Shown here: piece by piece, positions 29,988 through 38,314 of the stretch
How positions within the stretch are numbered: position 1 is the stretch's first letter
Layout: every line of letters starts with the position of its first letter
Assembly (NCBI RefSeq): GCF_003350475.1
Contig: NZ_QQAV01000006.1
Span: forward strand, 1-64,000
Reading direction: 5' to 3'
DNA: 64,000 nucleotides
DNA from: Pseudacidovorax intermedius
GTDB lineage: Bacteria > Pseudomonadota > Gammaproteobacteria > Burkholderiales > Burkholderiaceae_C
Program-made: the position numbers and the translations under genes
The notes under the pieces: generated by a model
Told to the model about the DNA's origin: nothing
Seen by the model: only the letters and a program-made list of their open reading frames with translations
The model's database searches: none

Positions 29988-30503
29988 ATGACCGCTGTCA
30001 CCATGCCGATACCGCCGACGTCGCCCATGACCCAGGAGGCGGCCGACATCCACTGGATGCGTGCCGCGCTGGCGGAGGCGCTGGATGCGCATGCCCGGGG
30101 CGACTGGCCCACCGGTGCCGTGCTGATCAAGCAGGGCCGCGTGCTGGCCTATGGGCAGAACCGCCAGAACACCCGAGTCGACCCGACCGCGCATGCCGAG
30201 ACCGATGCGCTCCAGGCCGCCTTCCGCGCGCACGGTCCGCACGCCGCCGAGGGCGCCACGCTGTACTGCACGATGGAACCCTGCCCCATGTGCGCGGGCG
30301 CGCTGCGCATCGCCGGCGTGCAGACGCTTGTGCTGGCGCTGCGCCATGCACGGCTGCGGCGCGTGGACCTGGGCGACTACAGCATCGAGCGCTTCTGCCA
30401 TCTCACCGACTACCCGCTGGAGCTGCGCGACGGCGTACTGGAAGACGACTACCTGGCGCTGCGCCTGCGCTGGGGCGGCGACCGGGTGGCACCGGCACCC
30501 TGA
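29988..30503 (+). CDS. CMP/dCMP-deaminase-family nucleobase deaminase
   Basis: A 171-residue zinc deaminase with the two family motifs: HAETDAL (zinc His and catalytic Glu) and PCPMCAGAL (two zinc cysteines). This set includes guanine, cytosine and tRNA adenosine deaminases. The C-terminus (RRVDLGDYSIERFCHLTDYPLE) is closer to free-base deaminases than to TadA. The ATG at 29988 has AAGAACGAG upstream; an ORF extension to 29952 lacks support. It lies on the plus strand between two minus-strand gene blocks of the same island, only 38 bp from the divergent amidohydrolase start. Confidence 0.85.
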   Translation: MTAVTMPIPPTSPMTQEAADIHWMRAALAEALDAHARGDWPTGAVLIKQGRVLAYGQNRQNTRVDPTAHAETDALQAAFRAHGPHAAEGATLYCTMEPCPMCAGALRIAGVQTLVLALRHARLRRVDLGDYSIERFCHLTDYPLELRDGVLEDDYLALRLRWGGDRVAPAP

Positions 30504-30568
30504 CGCCCGGGGCCGTGGCGCGCCGTGCAGGGCGCGGGCCGTGGCCCAGGCCTGCACACCGGGGCCGC

Positions 30569-31444
30569 TCATCGCATGTGCCGCGAGATGCCGGCCACGC
30601 GCTCCATCACCACCATCAGCACGATGGTCGCGGCGATCAGCACGCCCGACACCGCGGCGGCCCGTACGTCCAGGCTGGACTCGATGATGTGCCACATGCG
30701 GATGGGCAGCACCTCGCTGCGGGCGTCCGACAGGAAGAGCGACACCGCCACGTTGTCGAAGGAATACATGAAGCCGATGAAGGCGCCCGCCGCCACGCCG
30801 GGCGCGATCAGCGGCAGCGTCACGGTGCGGAAGGCGAACACGCCAGAGGCGCCGAGCGAATGCGCGCTCTCCATCAGTGCGCCGTCCATCTGGGCCAGGC
30901 TCGCCGTGGTGGTGCGCAGGATGTAGGGCGCCGTGATGGCCACATGGCCCAGCACCAGCGTCGTGAACGACAGCCCCGTGCCCGCCAGGTTGAACAGCAT
31001 CAGCAGCGACAGGCCGATGGCCAGTGCCGGCAGCATCAGCGGCGACAGGAACAGCGCCTCGGCCGCGCGCGCCCAGGCCTCGCGCCGGCGGGCGAGCGCC
31101 AGCGCCGCTGCCACCGCCAGCACGATGGAGATGGCCGTCGCCGTGGCCGCCAGCTCCAGCGACAGCACGAAGGCCTCGATCAGCTCGGGCGACTGGTCCC
31201 ACAGCGCCTCGTACCAGCGCGTGGAATAGCCCGGCGGCGGGAACTTGAGCGAATAGCCGCTGGTGAAGGAGGTAATGACCACGATCACCGTGGGCGCCAG
31301 CAGCAGCACCGCCGCCATCAGGCCCAGCAGCCCGAAGACCAGCGTGAAGGACAGGCGCTCGGCCCGGCCGCGCGGGTCGGCCTTGGCCGTGGGCGCCGTC
31401 GGAGTGACGGGCACCGGCGTGCCGGAAACAAAAGCCTCAGCCAT
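30569..31444 (-). CDS. ABC transporter permease, PotC-like
   Basis: A 291-residue inner-membrane permease with six helices and the EAA loop containing ESAHSLGASGVFAFRTVTLP. It is the second permease of a polyamine/opine/putrescine-type importer. It overlaps the first permease gene by eight bases, and its end is convergent with the deaminase gene (65-bp gap). Confidence 0.88.
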   Translation of the reverse strand: MAEAFVSGTPVPVTPTAPTAKADPRGRAERLSFTLVFGLLGLMAAVLLLAPTVIVVITSFTSGYSLKFPPPGYSTRWYEALWDQSPELIEAFVLSLELAATATAISIVLAVAAALALARRREAWARAAEALFLSPLMLPALAIGLSLLMLFNLAGTGLSFTTLVLGHVAITAPYILRTTTASLAQMDGALMESAHSLGASGVFAFRTVTLPLIAPGVAAGAFIGFMYSFDNVAVSLFLSDARSEVLPIRMWHIIESSLDVRAAAVSGVLIAATIVLMVVMERVAGISRHMR

Positions 31445-32303
31445 GGACGAACCCCTTGCTGCGCCGGCCCAGCGCGTTGATGGCGGCCACCACCCCCAGC
31501 ACGCACACCAGCAGCAGCATGGCGACCGCGGCGGCGAACGGGTAGTTGTTGGCCTGGATGGCCTGCTGGTACATGTAGAAGGGCATGAACATCTGCTGCC
31601 CGCCGCCCACCAGCGTCTGCGTGACGAAGGCGCTCACGCTGCTGGCGAAGACCAGCAGGCTGCCCGCCAGCAGGCCCGGCATGGCCAGCGGCAGCGTCAC
31701 CAGCCAGAAGGTGCGCCAGTGGCCCGCGCCCAGGGCCAGCGAGGCCTGGCGCAGGTTGCCGTCGATGTTGGCCAGCGCGGTGATCAGCGGCAGCACCATC
31801 AGCGGCAGCTCGATCTGTGCCAGCGCCACGGTGACGGCACCGGGCGTGTAGAGCAGCTTGAGCGGATCGGCGATCAGCCCCAGGTCGAGCAGCACCGTGT
31901 TGACGATGCCCTGGCGCCCCAGGATCACCACCCAGGCGAAGGTGCGCACGACCGAGCTGGTGAGCAGCGGCAGCAGCACCAGCAGCAGGAGCACGCCCTG
32001 CCAGCGCGGCGGCGCCTGGGTGTAGAGGTAGGCCAGCGGAAAGCCCACCACCGCCGCCAGCAGCGTGACCTTGAGGCCCAGCCACAGCGTGCTGCCCAGG
32101 ATGCCCAGGTTGAAGCCGTCGCCCAGGAACTTGACGTACTGGCCGACGCCGAACTGCGTCATGGCCGTGTCGTTGTGCAGACTCACCCAGGCCAGCAGCA
32201 GCATGGGCGCGAAGACGAAGACGGCGAAGAACAGGCCCAGTGGCAGGCCCAGGGCCAGCGGCGGCGTGAGGCGGGGATTGGCAGCGGCAGCCATGGCGCT
32301 CAC
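31437..32303 (-). CDS. ABC transporter permease, PotB-like
   Basis: A 288-residue permease with six hydrophobic segments. The EAA loop reads NLRQASLALGAGHWRTFWLV, TLPLAMPGL. The start is GTG at 32303, whose GTGA overlaps the ATPase stop; an ATG nine bases further in (32294) is an alternative. Together with the PotC-like partner it forms the membrane channel for the importer fed by the solute-binding protein at 33.7 kb. Confidence 0.88.
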   Translation of the reverse strand: MSAMAAAANPRLTPPLALGLPLGLFFAVFVFAPMLLLAWVSLHNDTAMTQFGVGQYVKFLGDGFNLGILGSTLWLGLKVTLLAAVVGFPLAYLYTQAPPRWQGVLLLLVLLPLLTSSVVRTFAWVVILGRQGIVNTVLLDLGLIADPLKLLYTPGAVTVALAQIELPLMVLPLITALANIDGNLRQASLALGAGHWRTFWLVTLPLAMPGLLAGSLLVFASSVSAFVTQTLVGGGQQMFMPFYMYQQAIQANNYPFAAAVAMLLLVCVLGVVAAINALGRRSKGFVHG

Positions 32304-33391
32304 CCGGCGAAGACGCTGGCGGGCGAACCCTGGCGCAGCCGCAGGCCCACGGCCTGGCCGGCCTCGAAGCGCGGCTGCTCGGCCGTGCGCGGCTGTGTCA
32401 CCTTGGCGGTGGTGCCGCCGGGCAGGCGCAGCTCGTAGACCAGCGAGGGCCCGAGCGGCAGCACCATCTCGACCGTGGCCGGCAGCGCATCGGCGGCCGG
32501 TGCGCCCAGGGCCAGGTGCTCGGGCCGCGCCGCGAGCACCACGGCACCGACGCGGGAGCAGGGCTGGGCCTCGGCCAGCGGCAGGCGGCCACCGCCGTCG
32601 CAGTCGACCGCGAAGCCGGCCTCGCCCTCACGGGCCAGCCGGCCGGGCAGCAGGTTGGCGGTGCCGATGAAGGTGGCGACGAACAGCGAGGCGGGCCGGT
32701 CGTAGATCGCCTCGGGCGTGTCGAACTGCTCGACGCGACCGGCATGCATCACGGCGATGCGGTCGGCCATGGACATGGCTTCTTCCTGGTCGTGCGTGAC
32801 CAGGATGGTGGTGATGCCCAGCTCGCGTTGGATGCGGCGGATCTCGATCTGCATGTCCAGCCGCAGGTTCTTGTCCAGCGCGGCGAAGGGCTCGTCCAGT
32901 AGCAGCACGCGCGGCTGCACGGCCAGGGTGCGGGCCAGGGCCACCCGCTGCTGCTGGCCGCCCGAGAGCTCGCGCGGATGGCGTTGGGCGAAGCGCGACA
33001 TCTGCACCATCTCCAGCATGCGCTCGGCGGTGGCGCGCGCCTCGGCCGCCGCCACGCCGCGGGCGCGCAGGCCGTAGGCCACGTTGGCCAGCACCGTCAT
33101 GTGGGGGAAGAGGGCGTAGTTCTGGAACACGATGCCCGCGCCGCGTTCGTTGGTCGGCAGCGCGTCGACCACCTCGCCGCCGATGCGCACCTGGCCGCCG
33201 CTCTGGCGCATCAGGCCGGCCACGATGCGCAGCAGCGTGGTCTTGCCGCAGCCGCTGGGGCCCAGCAGCGCCACCAGTTCGCCGGGTCGGATCTGCAGCG
33301 AGACCGATTCGACCGCCACCGACCCCGCATAGGTGTGATGGATCTGGTCCAGCTCGACGGCGGTGGCTGCGGTGGCGGGAGAAGAAGGCAT
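32300..33391 (-). CDS. ABC transporter ATP-binding protein, PotA-like
   Basis: A 363-residue ATPase with Walker A GPSGCGKTTLL, Q-loop FQNYALFPHM, signature LSGGQQQRVALARTL, Walker B VLLLDEPFAALD and H-loop VTHDQEEA. A C-terminal TOBE domain follows (about 270-360), as in spermidine/putrescine and iron(III) importers. The ATG at 33391 is used rather than the TTG two codons upstream. It is first of three overlapping transporter genes, divergent from the binding-protein gene. Confidence 0.92.
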   Translation of the reverse strand: MPSSPATAATAVELDQIHHTYAGSVAVESVSLQIRPGELVALLGPSGCGKTTLLRIVAGLMRQSGGQVRIGGEVVDALPTNERGAGIVFQNYALFPHMTVLANVAYGLRARGVAAAEARATAERMLEMVQMSRFAQRHPRELSGGQQQRVALARTLAVQPRVLLLDEPFAALDKNLRLDMQIEIRRIQRELGITTILVTHDQEEAMSMADRIAVMHAGRVEQFDTPEAIYDRPASLFVATFIGTANLLPGRLAREGEAGFAVDCDGGGRLPLAEAQPCSRVGAVVLAARPEHLALGAPAADALPATVEMVLPLGPSLVYELRLPGGTTAKVTQPRTAEQPRFEAGQAVGLRLRQGSPASVFAG

Positions 33392-33477
33392 GCGCAAGGG
33401 TCCTTGTTGGGCTGCGATGGGTCGCGCCTGTCTTGTTCAAGATCCATGCCAATGGTTGAAGCACAAAGTGCCGGTAA

Positions 33478-33634
33478 ATTGGATACAAAAGCCAGTCTGA
33501 CTGTGCACGAAATGGTGCGCGCATGACCAAGTTGGCGCAGGCCACCACCCGAAATGGGGAGGCGGACATTGGATACGGCGGACTTGCAGGGGCGAACCGC
33601 CGTGGCACGGAGCTTGCGCTGGCCAGCCGTATCC
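33478..33634. promoter_or_regulatory. GGATAC operator-like repeats in the divergent transporter promoter
   Basis: ATTGGATACAAA at 33478-33489 differs at two positions from the palindrome ATTGTATACAAT bound by many FCD-type GntR regulators. ATTGGATAC recurs at 33568-33576. GGATACGGC (33571-33579) and GCCGTATCC (33626-33634) form a perfect 9-bp inverted repeat. The island's own GntR/FCD gene at 35.6 kb is the natural candidate. Confidence 0.45.
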
Positions 33635-33672
33635 GGCCGAGGTGGCCGGCTCCGTCTGAAAGGAATAGATCC

Positions 33673-34728
33673 ATGAGCCTGCTTCTGTCCCGCCGCCGTC
33701 TTCTGCAGGGTGCCGCCGGCGCCGGTGCCGTCCAACTCGCCGGCCATGCCGGCCTGGCCCTGGCGCAGGGCAAGTCGATCTCGGCCACCACCTATCCGGG
33801 TGCCTGGGAATCGGCGCACCGCAGCATCCTGCTGCCGGCTTTCACCAAGGCCACGGGCGCCTCGGTCAGCCTGGTGCCCTCGCTGGCGGTGGACACGGTG
33901 TCGAAGGTCGCCGCCTCCAAGGCCAACCCGCCCTACGACGTCATCATCCTGGACGAGGGCCCCTACCTCGCCGCGCTGTCGCAGGACATCTTCGAGAAGA
34001 TCCCCGCCGACAAGATGCCCTACCTCAAGGACGTGCCGGCCAAGCTGGTCGATCCGCGCGGCCTGGGCGTGTTCGTGTCGGGCCAGATCATCGGCATCGC
34101 CTACAACACCGAGAAGATCAAGACGCCCCCGAAGTCCTGGAACGACCTGCTCAAGCCCGAGTTCAAGGGGCGCGTCGGCTTGGCCGGCATGGGCTCGACG
34201 CTGATGTCGGCCTGGATGGTCGAGATGGCGCGCCTGAACGGCGGCAGCGAGGAGAACATGGAGCCCGCCTTCCAGTTCGTGAAGAAGCTGCTGCCCAACG
34301 TGAGCGCCGTGGCCAGCAACCCGGGCTCGCTGGCCACGCTGTTCCAGCAGGGCCAGATCGACATCTCGGTGCACTACAACAACAACGTGGGCGACCTCCA
34401 GGCCAAGGGCGTGCCGGTGGCGCTGGCCAAGCCGGACACGGGCTGGATCCACATCAAGAGCGTGATGCACATCGTCAAGAACTCCAAGAACCCCGACCTG
34501 GCCGCCGCGTACATCAATGCCGCGCTCAGCCCCGAGGTGCAGACCAAGATGGCCGCCGAGCCCTATTTCGTGGCGCCGGTCAGCACCAAGGCCCAGTTCA
34601 GCCCGGGCCTGCAGGCTTATGCCAAGAACATGGCCGAGATCGAGCAGATGAACGGCGTCGACTGGGCCAAGCTCAACCCGCGCCGCGGCGAGTACATCGA
34701 CCGCTTCAACCGCGAGATCAAGGTCTGA
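33673..34728 (+). CDS. ABC transporter periplasmic solute-binding protein, PotD-like
   Basis: A 351-residue binding protein of the spermidine/putrescine class. A twin-arginine-like N-terminus (SRRRLLQGAAGAGAVQLAG) is followed by an A-x-A-Q cleavage region near residue 33. The mature part shows IILDEGPYLAALS, GVFVSGQIIGIAYN and the hinge KSWNDLLKPEFKGRV. AAAGGAAT precedes the ATG at 33673. It delivers substrate to the PotABC-like components encoded divergently, and its message continues into the racemase-superfamily gene 5 bp downstream. Confidence 0.9.
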   Translation: MSLLLSRRRLLQGAAGAGAVQLAGHAGLALAQGKSISATTYPGAWESAHRSILLPAFTKATGASVSLVPSLAVDTVSKVAASKANPPYDVIILDEGPYLAALSQDIFEKIPADKMPYLKDVPAKLVDPRGLGVFVSGQIIGIAYNTEKIKTPPKSWNDLLKPEFKGRVGLAGMGSTLMSAWMVEMARLNGGSEENMEPAFQFVKKLLPNVSAVASNPGSLATLFQQGQIDISVHYNNNVGDLQAKGVPVALAKPDTGWIHIKSVMHIVKNSKNPDLAAAYINAALSPEVQTKMAAEPYFVAPVSTKAQFSPGLQAYAKNMAEIEQMNGVDWAKLNPRRGEYIDRFNREIKV

Positions 34729-34733
34729 GCGCG

Positions 34734-35504
34734 GTGAGCGACATCGCTTCGTCGTCGACCCCGCAAGTGTCCGAGGCCGCGCCTCGGCGCGTGCTGCTGG
34801 GCATGCTCACGCCCTCGTCCAACACGGCGCTGGAACCGATCACCTCGGCGATGGTGGCGGGCCTGCCCGAGGTGTCGGCGCATTTCGCGCGCTTCCGCGT
34901 CACCGAGATCTCGCTCTCCGACCAGGCGCTGGGCCAGTTCGACGAGGCGCCGATCCTGGAGGCCGCGCGCCTGCTGGCCGATGCGCGGGTGGACGTGATC
35001 GCCTGGAACGGCACCTCGTCCGGCTGGCTGGGCTTCGAGCGCGACGAGGCGCTGTGCGCGCGCATCACGGCCGAGACGGGCATTCCCGCCTGCACCTCGG
35101 TGCTGGCGCTGAACGAGGCCATGCGGCTGGCCGGTCGCACGCGCTTCGGCCTGCTCTCGCCCTACCTGGCGGAGGTGCAGCAGCGCATCGTGGCCAACTA
35201 CGGCGCGAGCGGCTTCGACTGCGTGGCCGAGCAGCACCTGGGGCTGTCGGTCAACTTTGCCTTCTCCGAGGTCACGCCTGCGCAGATCGAGACCATGGCC
35301 CGCACCGCCGTGACCAGCGGCGACCCGCAATGCCTGACTACCTTCTGCACCAACCTGCGCGCCGCGCACCTGGTGCCGCAGCTGGAGGCGACGCTGGGCG
35401 TGCCGGTCTATGACTCGGTGGCGACGGCCGTTTGGAAGTCGCTGCGCATTGCCGGCGTGGACACGCGCCGCGTGACGGGCTGGGGCAGCCTGTTCACGCT
35501 GTGA
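34734..35504 (+). CDS. Asp/Glu-racemase superfamily protein, arylmalonate-decarboxylase/maleate-isomerase-like
   Basis: A 256-residue protein starting with GTG, 5 bp after the binding-protein stop. The N-terminal LLGMLTPSSNTALEP motif is typical of maleate isomerase and arylmalonate decarboxylase. Maleate isomerases and racemases have Cys in both half-sites. Here the first reads AWNGTSSGWLG, without Cys, and the second keeps it in LTTFCTNLRAAH. That single-Cys pattern is that of arylmalonate decarboxylase. It may decarboxylate or isomerise an acid formed by the island's hydrolases. Confidence 0.8.
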   Translation: MSDIASSSTPQVSEAAPRRVLLGMLTPSSNTALEPITSAMVAGLPEVSAHFARFRVTEISLSDQALGQFDEAPILEAARLLADARVDVIAWNGTSSGWLGFERDEALCARITAETGIPACTSVLALNEAMRLAGRTRFGLLSPYLAEVQQRIVANYGASGFDCVAEQHLGLSVNFAFSEVTPAQIETMARTAVTSGDPQCLTTFCTNLRAAHLVPQLEATLGVPVYDSVATAVWKSLRIAGVDTRRVTGWGSLFTL

Positions 35505-35575
35505 AGTGCGCCTGTGCCGGTGTGCGCCTTGGTGCGCGCCCTTGCATACACTCGCCGAACGCCCGATCCGACGCC

Positions 35576-36298
35576 ATGCCCATCCCCACGCCTCGCCAGG
35601 TCCTGAAGGCCACCGGCAAGTCGGCCTCCAAGGCCGACATCTACCAGCGCATCTACGACGCCATCGTGGAGCACCGGCTCATGCCGGGCACCAAGCTGTC
35701 GGAGGAGCGGGTGGCCGAGCTGTTCTCGGTCAGTCGCACGCAGGTGCGCGGCGTGCTGCAGCGTCTGGCGGTGGAGCAGCTGGTCACGCTCATCCCCAAC
35801 CGCGGTGCCTTCGTCACCACGCCCAGCGTGGACGAGGCGCACGACGTGCTGGAGGTGCGCCGAACGCTGGAGCCGGCCATCGTGCGCCGGGTGATGGACC
35901 GCATCGTCGCCGGCAAGGCGCCGCAGGCCATCAAGCAACTGCGGGCGCTGGTCAAGCGCGAGCAGCAGGCCCATGACAACGGCGACCGGCGATCGGCGGT
36001 GCGGCTGTCGGGCGAGTTCCACGTGCTGCTGGCCGAGCTGTCGGGCAGCAGCCTGCTGACGCGGATGATGCGCGAGCTGACGCCGCTGACCTGCCTGGCC
36101 ATCCTGACCTTCGAGGCGCCCACCGGCGCCGCCTGCCCCAACGACGAGCACACGCTGCTGATCGACGCCATCGAGGCGGGCAGAAGCGACGAGGCCCTGG
36201 CGCTGATGGCCGAGCACCTGCATCACATCGAGAAGTCGCTCAATCTCCATCAGGAGGAGGAGCCGGAGATCGATCTGGCGGAGGCGCTGCTGGGTTGA
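35576..36298 (+). CDS. GntR-family transcriptional regulator with FCD domain
   Basis: A 240-residue regulator. The N-terminal winged helix (about 20-88) includes LSEERVAELFSVSRTQVRGVLQRL and PNRGAFV. The all-alpha FCD ligand-binding domain (about 95-220) has EVRRTLEPAIVRRV, the metal/ligand Asp-His pattern around SGEFHVLLAEL, and a terminal MAEHLHHIEKSL. FCD regulators usually sense organic acids or amino-acid derivatives and repress adjacent catabolic genes. It is last in the plus-strand part of the island and probably controls the divergent transporter promoter. Confidence 0.88.
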   Translation: MPIPTPRQVLKATGKSASKADIYQRIYDAIVEHRLMPGTKLSEERVAELFSVSRTQVRGVLQRLAVEQLVTLIPNRGAFVTTPSVDEAHDVLEVRRTLEPAIVRRVMDRIVAGKAPQAIKQLRALVKREQQAHDNGDRRSAVRLSGEFHVLLAELSGSSLLTRMMRELTPLTCLAILTFEAPTGAACPNDEHTLLIDAIEAGRSDEALALMAEHLHHIEKSLNLHQEEEPEIDLAEALLG

Positions 36299-36596
36299 GT
36301 TGGTCGGGCAGGCGCTACATTGCCCTTCTCGACGCGGGCGCGTGCGGCGCGCATGTTCTGGCCGGCACGAGTGGTCCGGCCGCTAACCCGGCAGAGGACG
36401 CCGGCATGCGCGCTCCCGGTGCACGCTCGCGCTGACCGGCTTGCTGCGCAGGGCGGGTGCTCGCTCTCCACCGACGCGCCTGCCGCACTGCACGGCGCCG
36501 CGAATGGCACCTCCGCACGCATACCGGCATCCTCCGCCTCGACGCTGCGCTCGAACGCCTCGTCTTTGCCCTTATGGGCAAGGACGACGCCCTATC
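36299..36596. other. Gene-free spacer with one hairpin
   Basis: No convincing gene. Open frames here have skewed Arg/Ala/Pro composition. A stem CGTC-TTTGCCC-TTAT-GGGCAA-GGACG lies at 36561-36585, just before the convergent LOG gene end, without a T-run. Confidence 0.4.
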
Positions 36597-37469
36597 TCAC
36601 AACTCGTAAAAGCGCTTGATCTCGGTCCACGCGTCTTCCGGCGTGTCAACATACCGGAACAGGTCGATGTCCTCCGGCGAGATCACGCCTTCGTCCACCA
36701 GGAACTCGAAGTCGATCAGCCGCCGCCAGTACTCCGAACCGAACAGCACGATGGGAACCGGCTTGGCCTTGCGGGTCTGCACCAGCGTGACCACTTCGAA
36801 GAGCTCGTCCAGCGTGCCGAAGCCACCCGGAAAGGCCACCAGTGCCTTCGCCCGCATCATGAAGTGCATCTTGCGGATGGCGAAGTAGTGGAACTTGAAG
36901 CTCAGAGCCGGCGTGACGTAGACGTTGGCCGCCTCTTCCATCGGCAGGGCGATGGCCAGGCCGACCGACAGGCCGCCGCCCTCGTAGGCGCCGCGGTTGG
37001 CGGCCTGCATGATGCCGGGGCCGCCGCCGGTGCAGACGAAGAGCTTGTCCTCGGGCTCCTTGTCGTTGCTGTAGTGCGCGACCAGCTTGCCGAAGGCGCG
37101 GGCCTGCTCGTAGTAGTGGCTGCCCCGCGCCAGGCGCTTCCAGCGCGCGGCGGCCTTCTCGTCGCCAGCGGCCTCGGCCTGAGCGATGAGGGCCGTCATC
37201 TCCTCCTCGCTGCGGAAGCGCGCGCTGCCGAAGACGACCACTGTGTTCTCGATGCCGTGGGCACGCATCTCGATGTCGGGCTTCATCAGCTCGAGCTGCA
37301 TGCGCAGGCCGCGGGTTTCGCGGCGCAGCAGGAATTCGGGGTCGGCGAAGGCGAGGCGGGAGGGATCCGGGTCCAGCGGCAGGCCGCGGTCGGAATGGGC
37401 CTGGAGCGTGGCCCAGGCGTCGGCCAGGCGCTTGTTGTGAAGGTCGTGCGTGCTGTCTTTGGGGCTCAT
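36597..37469 (-). CDS. LOG-family protein (TIGR00730-type Rossmann fold)
   Basis: A 290-residue protein with VVVFGSARF at the start of the Rossmann fold, CTGGGPGIMQAANRGA, and the LOG signature FPGGFGTLDELFE. LOG proteins are phosphoribohydrolases that release cytokinin bases or cleave nucleotide monophosphates (PpnN-like). The 80-residue N-terminal extension places it in the longer bacterial group. The ATG at 37469 is used; an upstream in-frame start adds unrelated residues. It follows efp on the same strand but is separated by a terminator. Confidence 0.85.
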   Translation of the reverse strand: MSPKDSTHDLHNKRLADAWATLQAHSDRGLPLDPDPSRLAFADPEFLLRRETRGLRMQLELMKPDIEMRAHGIENTVVVFGSARFRSEEEMTALIAQAEAAGDEKAAARWKRLARGSHYYEQARAFGKLVAHYSNDKEPEDKLFVCTGGGPGIMQAANRGAYEGGGLSVGLAIALPMEEAANVYVTPALSFKFHYFAIRKMHFMMRAKALVAFPGGFGTLDELFEVVTLVQTRKAKPVPIVLFGSEYWRRLIDFEFLVDEGVISPEDIDLFRYVDTPEDAWTEIKRFYEL

Positions 37470-37530
37470 TCGGCGCTCTGGAAAGTGGCCAGGGGATTCT
37501 GCTCGCAGCAATCCTCGGGCCAGCGGCCAA

Positions 37531-37553
37531 AGAAAAAGGCCCCGGTGGGGCCT
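37531..37553 (-). terminator. Intrinsic terminator after efp
   Basis: On the minus strand AGGCCCC-ACC-GGGGCCT is followed by TTTT. It lies 41-63 bp past the efp stop. Confidence 0.8.
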
Positions 37554-37593
37554 CGTGCTGCAGGAGCGATGCGGGAGTCTGCCGCCGGCAGGC

Positions 37594-38148
37594 TCAGACG
37601 CGCTTGCGGTATTCGCCCGTGCGGGTGTCGATTTCGATCTTGTCGCCCTGGTTCACGAACAGGGGCACGGCCACTTCGAAGCCGGTCGACAGCTTGGCGG
37701 GCTTGAGCACCTTGCCGGAGGTGTCGCCCTTGACGGCGGGTTCGGTCCAGGTGATTTCGCGCTCGACGCTGGTGGGCAGTTCGACCGAGATGGCCTTGCC
37801 TTCGTAGAACACCACTTCGACGGGCATGCCGTCTTCGAGGTAGTTCAGGGCGTCGCCCATGTTCTCGGCTTCGACTTCGTACTGGTTGTATTCGCTGTCC
37901 ATGCAGACGTACATGGGATCGGCGAAGTAGGAGTAGGTGCACTCCTTCTTGTCCAGGACGATCTGGTCGATCTTGTCGTCGGCCTTGAAGACCACTTCGG
38001 TGTTGAAGTTGGCGATCAGGCTCTTCATCTTCATGCGCACGGTGGCGCTGTTGCGGCCGCCGCGGCTGTATTCGGTCTTCAGGACGACCATCGGGTCCTT
38101 GCCGTGCATGATGACGTTGCCGGCGCGGATTTCTTGAGCGATTTTCAT
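37594..38148 (-). CDS. efp: Translation elongation factor P, Arg32 type
   Basis: A 184-residue three-domain EF-P that rescues ribosomes stalled at polyproline. The tip of domain I reads SRGGRNSA, with Arg at residue 32 instead of the Lys of the E. coli type. This is the form rhamnosylated by EarP, whose gene lies upstream on the same strand. Domains II and III show [17 protein letters not shown] and the conserved end [14 protein letters not shown]. Own promoter likely within the 166-bp gap from earP. Confidence 0.96.
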   Translation of the reverse strand: MKIAQEIRAGNVIMHGKDPMVVLKTEYSRGGRNSATVRMKMKSLIANFNTEVVFKADDKIDQIVLDKKECTYSYFADPMYVCMDSEYNQYEVEAENMGDALNYLEDGMPVEVVFYEGKAISVELPTSVEREITWTEPAVKGDTSGKVLKPAKLSTGFEVAVPLFVNQGDKIEIDTRTGEYRKRV

Positions 38149-38314
38149 AGGTGCTGGAGTTGAGGCCGCTCGGCGTGCCCCGGACCGTCACTGCCGCCCC
38201 AGAGGGTGGTCGTGGCGGCGGCAAAAGCAGGTTCCCGCGGCGGGTTGGCGGCTCCGTGGGGGCGCACCGGCTGGTGCACGCGCCGCGGCGGAGATTTCCG
38301 CAAAGCCCGCGATT

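Noticed and set aside
36320-36619. 99-residue plus-strand ORF between the GntR and LOG genes
   Set aside because: Arg/Ala/Ser-rich, no motif, and overlaps the end of the LOG gene.
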